A stretch of 8,637 nucleotides of DNA from an uncultured Pirellulaceae bacterium (GCA_934255105.1 CAKQNH010000152.1:1-8637), one strand, 5' to 3'. Counted from the first letter of the stretch, positions 1-6,167 are shown. The notes: generated by a model not told the origin, from the letters alone. Numbers and translations: made by a program.

Positions 1-618
1 CATGTAAGGTGTGTAGGCTTTGACCTCGGCGAAGGCCAGCGTATTGCTGGTCCCATCGACCAAGCTCCCCATGTTCAGCGCGCTGTTGGGATAGAACACG
101 CCGGTTCCCCCTTGGTTGTTCTGCGGATTGTAGATGAACCATTCCCCCATATTGGCTCCGTAATTCAGCGGATAATGAGTGAAGGTGGGATCCGTCGCGC
201 TAGGGTCCAATCGCGGTTCGTCGCGAATTTCGCTGGGGCACAGCAGCGTGGGCACCCGCGTGCGCGTCACGAGACCTTGCAGGCCATATGGTAGATTCCA
301 GTTGATGAGCTGCTGCAGGTTGGCCTGTTCGAGTTGCGGTAGGAGGCGAGCTTGAGCAGACCAGCCGCCGCCGGTGGCTGTGCGGCTGTAGAATCCGGAG
401 GGGGGGAACTTGCCGAAAGTATCGTGGTAGTTGTGCAGCGCCAAACCGAGCTGTTTGAGGTTGTTGGAGCAGCTCATGCGCCGCGCCGCTTCGCGTGCAG
501 CTTGCACGGCAGGTAGTAGCAGGCCGACGAGGACGCCGATGATTGCGATGACGACGAGCAGTTCGACCAGGGTGAAGCCGCGGCGTGCGGCGGGCAGGCG
601 GGAGTTCATGTGGATCAT
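1..618 (-). CDS. DUF1559 domain protein with type IV pilin-like N-terminus (partial, 3' end outside window)
   Basis: The minus strand is open from an ATG at 618 (or the in-frame ATG at 609) to base 1, giving 206 codons without a stop. After a short basic leader (MNSRLPAARR) comes a prepilin-type motif, G|FTLVELLVVIAIIG, with the conserved Glu five residues after the Gly. A hydrophobic helix follows, then the DUF1559 segment 'SCSNNLKQLGLALHNYHD' and 'FPPSG'. This family (SBP_bac_10 / DUF1559) is greatly expanded in planctomycetes. Its members look like pseudopilins that are cleaved by prepilin peptidase and displayed at the cell envelope, but their individual functions are unknown. The C-terminal H-X9-DG signature would lie beyond the left edge. 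There is no clear Shine-Dalgarno before either ATG, so the start is uncertain by three residues. The gene is transcribed divergently from modB. Confidence 0.93.
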   Translation of the reverse strand, partial: MIHMNSRLPAARRGFTLVELLVVIAIIGVLVGLLLPAVQAAREAARRMSCSNNLKQLGLALHNYHDTFGKFPPSGFYSRTATGGGWSAQARLLPQLEQANLQQLINWNLPYGLQGLVTRTRVPTLLCPSEIRDEPRLDPSATDPTFTHYPLNYGANMGEWFIYNPQNNQGGTGVFYPNSALNMGSLVDGTSNTLAFAEVKAYTPYM

Positions 619-666
619 TTTAGTTGCTAAATGCGGTATTGAGACTCAGTATCAGTTACTAGGCTG

Positions 667-695
667 ATTAAAAGCAGTTTAAATAGTTTTAGCAA
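667..695 (-). promoter_or_regulatory. Candidate sigma70-type promoter for the DUF1559 gene
   Basis: On the minus strand, TTGCTA (690-695; 4 of 6 match to TTGACA) is separated by exactly 17 bases from TTTAAT (667-672; 5 of 6 match to TATAAT). Transcription would start near 660 and leave a leader of roughly 40-50 bases before the DUF1559 start. Position and spacing fit, but this is by-eye consensus matching in an AT-rich stretch. Confidence 0.35.
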
Positions 696-730
696 GCGGT
701 TTGGCCCGGTTTTTTTTAAAAAAACTTGCT
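691..730. repeat. T/A palindrome flanked by a 6-bp inverted repeat
   Basis: Eight T (710-717) run into seven A (718-724), giving a 14-bp perfect palindrome. AGCAAG at 691-696 and CTTGCT at 725-730 form an outer inverted repeat. The element lies between the divergent DUF1559 and modB genes. It could be a bent or easily melted promoter element, or part of a terminator-like structure. The sequence shows only the symmetry. Confidence 0.4.
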
Positions 731-844
731 CAGGATGGGCTGGCCGAGCCATATCGCACGTACTTCGGTAAGCTGTGCAATTTCGCCAGGAGGCTTTACG
801 GGGTACACTCTGGAGTTTTCCCTCACCCCCGGCGGTCGATCAAC

Positions 845-1747
845 GTGAGCTCTGCACCCGATCCCAAGCCTACTCACCAGCCTGCGCCGACCGCAGGCGG
901 TCCGCCGCACCGCCGGGCTTCCTCCAAGTCGCGGCGGTTGGCCGATGTGGTTTTCTTCCTCACTATGGGAGGGCTGTCGGCATGTTTCATACTGTTGATC
1001 GTATTGCTGCTGGCCGCCGACGTGTTGTTTACCTCTTGGGGAGACTTTGTCGCAGCGCTGCTCAAACCCGAGATCCAAGCGGCCATCCGCCTGACATTGT
1101 TGAGCTGTACCGCGGCCGCCGTGATGTCGCTGTGGGTGGCCACGCCGCTGGGCTATGTGCTCTCCCGCTATCGCTTTCCAGGGCGATGGATTGTCGATAC
1201 CTTGGTCGATATCCCGATCGTTCTGCCCCCGTTGGTGTTAGGCCTGAGTTTGTTGATCCTGTTCCATCTCAAGTGGGGTGCGTGGCAGTTGGAGGGTCTG
1301 CTGCGCGACGAGTTAAAATTTCCCGTTACCTTCCATTGGCCGGCGGTGGTGCTGGCTCAGTTCTCCGTGGCGTGTGCGTTTGCCATCCGCACCATGCGCG
1401 TCACCTTCGACCAAATCAATCCTCGTGCGGAGGACGTAGCTCGCACGCTAGGTTGCACGCGCGGCCAAGCGTTTGTGAAAATCGCTCTGCCGCAAGCCGT
1501 GCGTGGCATGGTGGCCGCCATGACGATTGCCTGGGCGCGTGCACTGGGTGAGTTCGGGCCGATCTTGGTCTTTGCCGGTTCGACGCGGATGCGCACCGAA
1601 GTGCTGTCGACCACCGTTTTTCTAGAATTGAGCGTTGGGAAACTGGATGCGGCCGTGGCCGTGTCGCTGCTGATGGTGGCCATGGCTGTAGTCGTATTGT
1701 TGATCCTCCGCTTGGTTGGCATCGGTTTGAGCGGAGGTAGCCAGTGA
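845..1747 (+). CDS. modB: Molybdate-type ABC transporter permease (ModB)
   Basis: Inner-membrane permease of an ABC importer, presumably for molybdate or tungstate. From the GTG at 845 the protein has 300 residues: a Pro/Arg-rich cytoplasmic tail of about 33 residues, then hydrophobic segments near 34-60, 80-103, 118-141, 164-185, 222-245 and 268-293. The EAA-type coupling loop is visible at about 196-215 (EDVARTLG with its conserved Gly, ending in ALP), and 'ARALGEFGP' at 231-239 is typical of ModB/CysT-like permeases. The start is uncertain: the frame is open back to a TTG at 701, but those upstream residues look unlike protein and the family core begins later. The stop overlaps the modC start by four bases (GTGA), which implies translational coupling. 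No periplasmic binding protein gene (modA) adjoins it; the upstream neighbour is an unrelated gene on the other strand. Substrate is inferred from family resemblance; sulfate or tungstate cannot be excluded. Confidence 0.82.
   Translation: MSSAPDPKPTHQPAPTAGGPPHRRASSKSRRLADVVFFLTMGGLSACFILLIVLLLAADVLFTSWGDFVAALLKPEIQAAIRLTLLSCTAAAVMSLWVATPLGYVLSRYRFPGRWIVDTLVDIPIVLPPLVLGLSLLILFHLKWGAWQLEGLLRDELKFPVTFHWPAVVLAQFSVACAFAIRTMRVTFDQINPRAEDVARTLGCTRGQAFVKIALPQAVRGMVAAMTIAWARALGEFGPILVFAGSTRMRTEVLSTTVFLELSVGKLDAAVAVSLLMVAMAVVVLLILRLVGIGLSGGSQ
1733..1737 (+). promoter_or_regulatory. Ribosome binding site of modC
   Basis: GGAGG lies six bases before the GTG at 1744, inside the last codons of modB. It is one of the few clear Shine-Dalgarno sites here, and it decides the GTG start of modC and its four-base overlap with modB. 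Confidence 0.7.
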
Positions 1748-2382
1748 TCGAGCTCTCGGGAGTCGGCATGCAGGCTGGCAAATTTGTGCTGCAAGGTATC
1801 AACTGCGTTATTCCCACGGGCAGCTATGCGGTATTGATGGGCAGGACCGGTTGTGGCAAGAGTTCGCTGCTGGAAGCCATCTGCGGCTTGCGCAGCATTA
1901 CGCGCGGGTCGATTCTGATATCCGGCGTCGACGTCACGCGTTGGTCGGTGGCGGATCGGGGAATCGGTTATGTGCCGCAAGACTTGGCGTTGTTTCCCAC
2001 GTTGACCGTGGCCGAACATCTGCAGTTTGCGCTGCGCATTCGCGGCTGGTCGCGTCCGGCGATCGCCCAGCGGACCGCTCAATTGGCAGCCGAACTGGGA
2101 ATCGAGCACTTGCTAAAGCGTCGCGTCCGGCGGCTCAGCGGCGGCGAAGCGCAGCGAACTGCGCTGGGCCGCGCTCTGTCGTTCAATCCCGACGTGCTGC
2201 TGCTGGATGAACCTCTCAGCGCGCTGGACGAAGCCACTCGCCGCGAGATAGGCGAACTTCTCAACTTCATCAAAACCACCACTCGCGTGACTACCCTCCA
2301 CGTGACCCACAATCAAGCCGAAGCGGAGCACCTGGCCGACGTGCGCCTGCAGTTGGCCGAAGGTCAGATGCTGGTGCTATAA
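1744..2382 (+). CDS. modC: Molybdate-type ABC transporter ATP-binding protein (ModC), short form
   Basis: ATPase subunit that powers the ModB permease. All nucleotide-binding motifs are intact: Walker A GRTGCGKS (33-40), Q-loop Gln79 in YVPQD, signature LSGGE (131-135), Walker B VLLLDEP (151-157), D-loop SALD (159-162) and switch His189 in HVTHN. The protein is 212 residues long and ends soon after the switch helix. Classical ModC (about 350 residues) carries a C-terminal TOBE/MOP domain that binds molybdate and regulates transport; this protein lacks it. The GTG start overlaps the modB stop and has a good ribosome binding site, so the two are expressed together. A strong palindrome follows the stop. 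The ABC ATPase call is certain; the molybdate assignment rests on the ModB-like partner. Confidence 0.85.
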   Translation: MIELSGVGMQAGKFVLQGINCVIPTGSYAVLMGRTGCGKSSLLEAICGLRSITRGSILISGVDVTRWSVADRGIGYVPQDLALFPTLTVAEHLQFALRIRGWSRPAIAQRTAQLAAELGIEHLLKRRVRRLSGGEAQRTALGRALSFNPDVLLLDEPLSALDEATRREIGELLNFIKTTTRVTTLHVTHNQAEAEHLADVRLQLAEGQMLVL

Positions 2383-2390
2383 CTCCTGTC

Positions 2391-2454
2391 GTAGCGGAAG
2401 TCGCCAGACTTTGGACAAACTAATCAGCTTCCAAAGTCTGGCGACTTCGGCTAT
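2391..2454. repeat. Long perfect palindrome (copy of the GTCGCCAGACTTTGG repeat family)
   Basis: GAAGTCGCCAGACTTTGGA at 2397-2415 is exactly complementary to 2430-2448. This gives a 19-bp stem around a 14-base loop; after one mismatch the stem continues for four more pairs (2392-2395 with 2450-2453). It begins about ten bases after the modC stop and could end transcription or stabilise the mRNA 3' end, although no T-run follows. The same core recurs three times at 5281-5412, so it is a dispersed, REP-like intergenic element rather than a local terminator alone. Confidence 0.85.
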
Positions 2455-2592
2455 CCAATCCGCATTGGTGATAGTTGGGTGGTTGCTTGGCGCAACAGGC
2501 AATGCGGGCTGTCGAGCCGCTTGGCGAAACACTATCATATCGAGCTAGCAGGCTTAGATTTACTCACTCGAAACTTTATAGGGCTGTTGTGC

Positions 2593-3744
2593 ATGGGCCA
2601 TACGCTCGATTGGAAAAACAGCGGCGACCCGCGTGATCTGGTGCACATCGCCGTGCAGGCCTTGGTCGAAGGGCGGCTGGTTGCGCTCCCGGCGGAGACC
2701 GCCTACCATGTCTTTGCCAGTGGCCTGCGGCCGGACGCTGTGGAGAAGCTGGCCAGTCTGGCTCAGCAGCAGCAAACGCGCCACCCCTGCATTTTTCTCC
2801 GCTCGCCGCAAGAAGCCCTCGACTATTCCCCCTGCCTGTCGCGGGTGGCCAGCCGCATGGTCTACCGTGGTTGGCCAGGGCCGCTGGTGCTGGAACTTCG
2901 GGCGGACCAAGAGGAGAGCCTAGCGAGCAGCCTGCCGGAACCGGTTCGCAGCCATCTGCTGATCGACGGAAAGTATCTCCCGCAAAGGGTAGCCGCCCAC
3001 GAAGCGATCGTGCAAGCTATGCGACTGATGCCAGGCCCGCTCGTAGCCGCCTCCATGGTCGACCCCCAGGGGCAAGCCATTTGTAGCGGAGAGCAAGCCG
3101 CACGCGCGGCGGGGGACGCAGTGGCCGTGATCATCAACGATGGCCCCACACACTATGGCGGCTTTGCCTCGACCGTCCGCATCGACGGCCACCAGTGCCG
3201 CCTGGCCGCCCCAGGTGTGATCGAGCTGGACGCTCTGCAACGCATGAGCCAGTTTATCGTGCTGCTGGTCTGCACGGGCAATACGTGCCGCAGCCCGATG
3301 GCGGAAACGATTCTGCGAGATCTATTGACCAAACGCTTTCCCCAATTGTTCGCCCGCGACACGCCGCCAGCCACCATCGCATCGGCCGGGCTGAGCGCTT
3401 TCCCAGGTGGCCCAGCGGCCAGCCAAGCCGTCTCGGTAATGAAGAAACGCGGCCTGAACCTGCACAATCACCAGAGCCACTCCATTACCGAACGCAGCCT
3501 CCGCCAGGCGGATCTAATCCTGGCCATGACTGGCTCCCATCGCTCGGCCATCGTCGAACGCATCCCGGAGCTGAGTTCTAAAGTGCATCTGATCAGTGGC
3601 GGGAATAGTGACGTTTCTGACCCATTCGGAGGGGATGAGTCGGGCTATGAGGTTTGTGCGGATGAGTTGACGCAATATTTGCGAACTTGGCTGAACATGT
3701 TCGAAGAATCTTGGTTCCCTGATTGGCAGGGTGAAGTAAATTAG
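2593..3744 (+). CDS. Fusion of a diverged Sua5/YrdC domain and a YwlE-like low-molecular-weight phosphatase
   Basis: Starting at ATG 2593 the protein has 383 residues; an in-frame GTG at 2479 would add 38 unconvincing residues. Residues about 12-215 form a Sua5/YrdC/YwlC domain, recognisable from 'ALPAETAY' (31-38), 'WPGPLVLEL' (94-102) and 'GGFASTV' (189-195). Sua5/TsaC makes threonylcarbamoyl-AMP for the tRNA t6A modification. Here the usual Lys-X-Arg before the first proline loop reads QTRHP, and the SAN motif reads ASMVDPQ, so activity is doubtful. Residues 221-370 are a complete low-molecular-weight phosphatase: P-loop CTGNTCRS (Cys227, Arg233) and the general-acid loop DPFGG (Asp343). 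Thr231 matches the position that makes Bacillus YwlE prefer phospho-arginine, where tyrosine phosphatases carry Ile or similar. The product is probably cytosolic. rpiB follows after 87 bases. Domain calls are firm; arginine-phosphate specificity is inference. Confidence 0.9.
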   Translation: MGHTLDWKNSGDPRDLVHIAVQALVEGRLVALPAETAYHVFASGLRPDAVEKLASLAQQQQTRHPCIFLRSPQEALDYSPCLSRVASRMVYRGWPGPLVLELRADQEESLASSLPEPVRSHLLIDGKYLPQRVAAHEAIVQAMRLMPGPLVAASMVDPQGQAICSGEQAARAAGDAVAVIINDGPTHYGGFASTVRIDGHQCRLAAPGVIELDALQRMSQFIVLLVCTGNTCRSPMAETILRDLLTKRFPQLFARDTPPATIASAGLSAFPGGPAASQAVSVMKKRGLNLHNHQSHSITERSLRQADLILAMTGSHRSAIVERIPELSSKVHLISGGNSDVSDPFGGDESGYEVCADELTQYLRTWLNMFEESWFPDWQGEVN

Positions 3745-3756
3745 CAACTACTCGCT

Positions 3757-3780
3757 GCGGCAGGATATTTCGCCTGCCGC
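3757..3780 (+). terminator. Intergenic hairpin between the Sua5-phosphatase gene and rpiB
   Basis: GCGGCAGG (3757-3764) pairs perfectly with CCTGCCGC (3773-3780) around an eight-base loop, beginning 12 bases after the stop at 3744. No T-run follows, so it could be a weak terminator, an mRNA processing or stability element, or a means of lowering rpiB expression. Confidence 0.4.
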
Positions 3781-3831
3781 TCGAAAATGCCTTCCTCGTT
3801 CCTTCTGTTTTTCTATGCGGTGTCCATCACC

Positions 3832-4293
3832 ATGCGTATCTCCATCGGCAGCGACCACCGTGGTGTGCATATCAAAACGCGTCTGATCGCGTATTTAACT
3901 TCGGCTGGCCACGAAGTAGTGGATCTGGGAACGGACGGCGAGAGCAGCGTCGATTATCCCGATTTTGCTTCCGCCGTATGCCGCCGCGTCGCCCAAGGGG
4001 AGGACGAACGCGGCATTCTAATCTGCGGTACGGGTATCGGAATGGCCATCGCCGCCAACAAATTCAAAGGGGTCCGCGCGGCCAACTGCTATGACCAAGT
4101 CATGGCCGAACTGAGCCGTCGGCACAACAATGTCAACGTCTTATGCCTGCCCGGAGATTTGATCGGTGACGGCCCCATCGACGAACTGGTCAATATTTGG
4201 CTGACCACCGAATTCGAAGCGGGGCGACACGAACGCCGCTTGGATAAGATCGCTCAGATCGAAGATGAGAATGAACCCTGGCACGGGGCATAG
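3832..4293 (+). CDS. rpiB: Ribose-5-phosphate isomerase B / LacAB-RpiB family sugar-phosphate isomerase
   Basis: Interconverts ribose 5-phosphate and ribulose 5-phosphate in the pentose phosphate pathway; it is a cytosolic enzyme, normally a dimer. From ATG 3832 the protein has 153 residues, the usual size for RpiB. It begins with the family's N-terminal MRISIGSDHRG (Asp8, His9). The catalytic Cys65 lies in ILICGTGIG, followed by AANKFKGVRA (74-83), and 'LSRRHNNVNVL' supplies the conserved His98. C-terminal 'GRHERRLDKI' matches the phosphate-binding tail. The frame is open up to ATG 3787, which would add 15 hydrophobic residues not expected in this family, so the later ATG is preferred. No strong Shine-Dalgarno is seen. 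It follows the Sua5-phosphatase fusion on the same strand, as rpiB (ywlF) follows ywlC-ywlE in Bacillus, and is probably co-transcribed. Confidence 0.93.
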   Translation: MRISIGSDHRGVHIKTRLIAYLTSAGHEVVDLGTDGESSVDYPDFASAVCRRVAQGEDERGILICGTGIGMAIAANKFKGVRAANCYDQVMAELSRRHNNVNVLCLPGDLIGDGPIDELVNIWLTTEFEAGRHERRLDKIAQIEDENEPWHGA

Positions 4294-4340
4294 CCTGCCC
4301 GAGCCTGGTAGCGTCATTAGCTGTTTATGCCCCATTAACT

Positions 4341-4349
4341 TGCTAGAAT
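4341..4349 (+). promoter_or_regulatory. Candidate extended -10 promoter upstream of fpr
   Basis: TGCTAGAAT matches the extended -10 pattern TGnTATAAT except for one base. No good -35 element lies 16-18 bases upstream. If used, transcription would start near 4356 and leave a leader of about 120 bases before the reductase gene. This is weak, by-eye evidence. The 184-base gap between rpiB and fpr holds nothing else I recognise. Confidence 0.25.
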
Positions 4350-4463
4350 ACTCTCTTTTCCGCCAATGCTTCGTAGACAACGCCAATTGCCGGATGCTAT
4401 CTTGTCAGCCAGTGCTATAGCTCACGACGGGGTGCTGGGCGGGATTATACGAGTTGGGTCGCT

Positions 4464-4469
4464 AAAGGA
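4464..4469 (+). promoter_or_regulatory. Ribosome binding site of the reductase gene
   Basis: AAAGGA ends eight bases before ATG 4478 and supports that start, which also begins right at the family's N-terminus. Confidence 0.55.
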
Positions 4470-4477
4470 TCGTACGC

Positions 4478-5215
4478 ATGAAGATGACCGCCGGTGTCAT
4501 AACAAAAAAGAGGGTTTGGTCGGAGGGACTGTTCACGATATCAGTCGAAGCGCCCGAAGTCAGTCCCTTTGAACCTGGGCAGTTCCTGCAGCTCGGCACG
4601 GAAACTCCTCACGGGCACGTGATTCGCCCCTACAGCGTCGCCTCGCCCCACGGTCGCATACTCGAGTTCTTCATCGTGTTGGTGGAAGATGGCAAGCTAA
4701 CCCCACATCTGTGGAGCAAGCAGGTTGGCGACCCGGTCGACGTGAGTCTCAAAGCGACTGGCAGTTTTGTGCTCAGCCGCAGTCCAGCCGGGCGCGTGTT
4801 GTGGTTGGTAGGGACCGGCACAGGCCTAGCCCCTTATATTGCCATGCTCCGCACTGAAACGCCCTGGCAACGCTATGAAAAAATTGTGCTCGTGCACGGC
4901 GTGCGCTACGCGGCCGATTTGGCTTATCAAGACGAACTGGCGTGTCACAAACAGCGCTACGGCGACCGCTTCGACGCCGTCCCCGTCATCTCGAGAGAAC
5001 ACGCCCAAGGCGCGCTCCACGGTCGCATTACCACCTGTATTGCCAATGGATCGATCGAAGCCGTTGTCGACCAGTCGTTCACCTCTGACTGCTGCGTCAT
5101 GATGTGTGGCAATCCAGACATGTTGACCGAGACGGAAACGCTGCTCGGCGAACGCGGCATCAAGCGCCACAAGACCAAGGACCCCGGCCAGATCGTTTTA
5201 GAACGCTACTGGTAG
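4478..5215 (+). CDS. fpr: Ferredoxin/flavodoxin-NADP+ reductase (Fpr type)
   Basis: FAD enzyme that moves electrons between NADPH and ferredoxin or flavodoxin in the cytosol, supplying reductive biosynthesis and oxidative-stress repair. The 245-residue protein is close to E. coli Fpr in length. The FAD-binding barrel comes first, with RPYSVASP (50-57) holding the flavin and 'DGKLTPHLW' (71-79). The NADP-binding fold follows, with GTGTGLAPY (112-120) and the nicotinamide-side CGNPDM (210-215). The chain ends in ERYW, and a terminal aromatic stacked on FAD is typical of the Fpr subclass. The start is supported by a Shine-Dalgarno. The gene stands alone: 184 bases separate it from rpiB, and a repeat-rich gap follows, so it is likely its own transcription unit. 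No ferredoxin or flavodoxin gene is adjacent. Confidence 0.93.
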   Translation: MKMTAGVITKKRVWSEGLFTISVEAPEVSPFEPGQFLQLGTETPHGHVIRPYSVASPHGRILEFFIVLVEDGKLTPHLWSKQVGDPVDVSLKATGSFVLSRSPAGRVLWLVGTGTGLAPYIAMLRTETPWQRYEKIVLVHGVRYAADLAYQDELACHKQRYGDRFDAVPVISREHAQGALHGRITTCIANGSIEAVVDQSFTSDCCVMMCGNPDMLTETETLLGERGIKRHKTKDPGQIVLERYW

Positions 5216-5256
5216 CGGCGTTATAAATTAGCATCGGGCTAACTATAACTCTATAA

Positions 5257-5412
5257 CTGTCGCGGTTATTGGCAGCCGAAGTCGCCAGACTTTGGATTTG
5301 CTGTCGCGGTTATCGCAGTTGCTCTGCCGCCTCGGCAATCGTCAGCAGGTCGTCGCCAGACTTTGGATTTGCTGTCGCGGTTATCGGTAGCCGAAGTCGC
5401 CAGACTTTGGAT
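5257..5412 (+). repeat. Three irregularly spaced copies of a composite intergenic repeat
   Basis: CTGTCGCGGTTAT occurs at 5257-5269, 5301-5313 and 5372-5384. Each copy is followed, after a variable interval, by GTCGCCAGACTTTGGAT at 5281-5297, 5352-5368 and 5396-5412. The unit therefore repeats with periods of 44 and 71 bases. The second unit carries an insert of about 27 bases (tgctctgccgcctcggcaat region). The second word is the core of the palindrome found after modC. The array starts about 40 bases after the fpr stop. Spacing and the shared inner sequence fit duplication of a mobile or REP-like element, not a CRISPR. Confidence 0.8.
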
Positions 5413-5450
5413 AAACCCACCGAAGCCCACAATCTAGCGACTTCGGCTAC
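5387..5450. repeat. Palindrome of the GTCGCCAGACTTTGG family
   Basis: GTAGCCGAAGTCGC (5387-5400) is perfectly complementary to 5437-5450, and after one mismatch CAGA/TCTA-side bases continue the pairing for three more pairs. The loop is about 30 bases and differs from the one after modC, whereas the arms are nearly the same. This closes the repeat array downstream of fpr and could act as its terminator or mRNA 3' stabiliser. Confidence 0.75.
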
Positions 5451-5540
5451 GACGGTAATTCTTCTCACGATGCTTACAGCTCGCCGACCACCTCGCCGCC
5501 GGCACGAGTGCTCAGACTGCGCACCGCAGCCTCCCGCCGA

Positions 5541-5650
5541 TTCATTACCCATTTTGCACCGTCCATTTTGCATTTGTGGGTTCCCCACCGCTGCAATTGC
5601 TTTGGCCATGTTTCATTACCCATTTTGCATCTTGCATTTTGCATCTTGCC
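5541..5650. repeat. Repeated TTCATTACCCATTTTGCA with ATTTTGCA/ATCTTGCA words
   Basis: TTCATTACCCATTTTGCA occurs at 5541-5558 and again at 5612-5629. Around both lie further short words: CCATTTTGCATTTG at 5563-5576 and alternating CATTTTGCATCTTGCATTTTGCATCTTGC up to 5649. A reverse-sense trace (AAATGCAAAATGCGAAATC) appears near 6079-6097. Such words are, as far as I know, widespread in intergenic DNA of planctomycetes and some other phyla, where they create spurious 'NAKCKMQ' peptides. No function is known to me. Confidence 0.65.
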
Positions 5651-5679
5651 TCTAGCGGCGTAGCTGCGGACTTAGATAG

Positions 5680-5728
5680 CCTGGGGTAAAGCGCCGGCGA
5701 GCCCCAGCGAGCCAATCGCAACCCCAGG
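5680..5728. repeat. Inverted repeat CCTGGGGT / ACCCCAGG
   Basis: CCTGGGGT (5680-5687) pairs with ACCCCAGG (5721-5728) around a 33-base GC-rich loop containing two CAGCGAGCC-like words. A small hairpin, CGACGC-TCC-GCGTCG (5750-5764), follows. It belongs to the repeat mosaic between fpr and cas2. Confidence 0.5.
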
Positions 5729-5764
5729 AAACCTTGTCTTAATGTGGCTCGACGCTCCGCGTCG

Positions 5765-6023
5765 TTCAACCCGCATATTCCCTTCTGCATCCGTGACCGA
5801 GAACGAGACCTCACCAGCGCGCTACTCGTTTTCGAGGTCGCAATCTGTGTGAACTCGACGACGAAATGTGTGGTGCGATGTTGCGTAGGAATTGATATGA
5901 GCCCGGGTGATGTTTTCGGCCACATGCGCTCAGCCCATTGGCGGTGGCGGTATTGCGGACTCGGCATAAATTCGTTTTCTATCCGGCGTTTTTTCTCGTC
6001 CGCGTTTGCGTCCGGAGCGTCCT
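5765..6023. other. Intergenic stretch with no recognised feature
   Basis: I see no credible gene here. Both strands happen to be open across much of it (plus 5744-6172, minus 5545-6165), but the predicted peptides are Ser/Arg-rich, cross the repeat elements on either side and show no family motif. It may be decayed coding DNA or the unique interior of a repeat mosaic. Confidence 0.4.
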
Positions 6024-6052
6024 CCGATGGTTCCGCTGCGCTGCACCATCGG
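6024..6052. repeat. Hairpin CCGATGGT / ACCATCGG
   Basis: CCGATGGT (6024-6031) and ACCATCGG (6045-6052) form a perfect 8-bp stem with a 13-base loop (TCCGCTGCGCTGC, with its own CGCTGCG symmetry). It sits next to the ATGCAAAATGCG repeat trace and is part of the same intergenic mosaic. Confidence 0.5.
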
Positions 6053-6167
6053 CTATCGAAATCCGCGGTTCCACCGCTAAATGCAAAATGCGAAATCGAG
6101 GATGCGGAAAAGTCCAGCATTGTGTTGCTAGTCGAATTAGCCGTGCAGGATAAGCGCCCACGCATAC

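Noticed and set aside
788..793. AGGAGG as the modB ribosome binding site
   Set aside because: No ATG, GTG or TTG in the modB frame lies at a workable distance downstream; the nearest in-frame codons are GGG and GTA.
701..844. TTG at 701 as the modB start
   Set aside because: The first codons come from the T8A7 tract (FFLKK), and the added 48 residues have no match to the family; GTG 845 gives a more usual length.
1357..2109. Minus-strand open frame of 250 codons opposite modB-modC
   Set aside because: It is a shadow of two well-supported genes; its peptide is low in hydrophobic core pattern and has no motif.
2479..2592. GTG 2479 as the start of the Sua5-phosphatase fusion
   Set aside because: It follows closely on the repeat palindrome, has no Shine-Dalgarno, and adds 38 residues without resemblance to the family N-terminus; ATG 2593 precedes the domain directly.
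3757..3780. Hairpin before rpiB as a firm rho-independent terminator
   Set aside because: The stem is only 8 bp and is not followed by a T-run; it is listed as a feature at low confidence only.
5257..5450. Repeated words after fpr as a short CRISPR array
   Set aside because: Periods are irregular (44 and 71 bases), the sequence between copies is not spacer-like, and the same word occurs alone as a palindrome after modC. This fits an intergenic repeat element.
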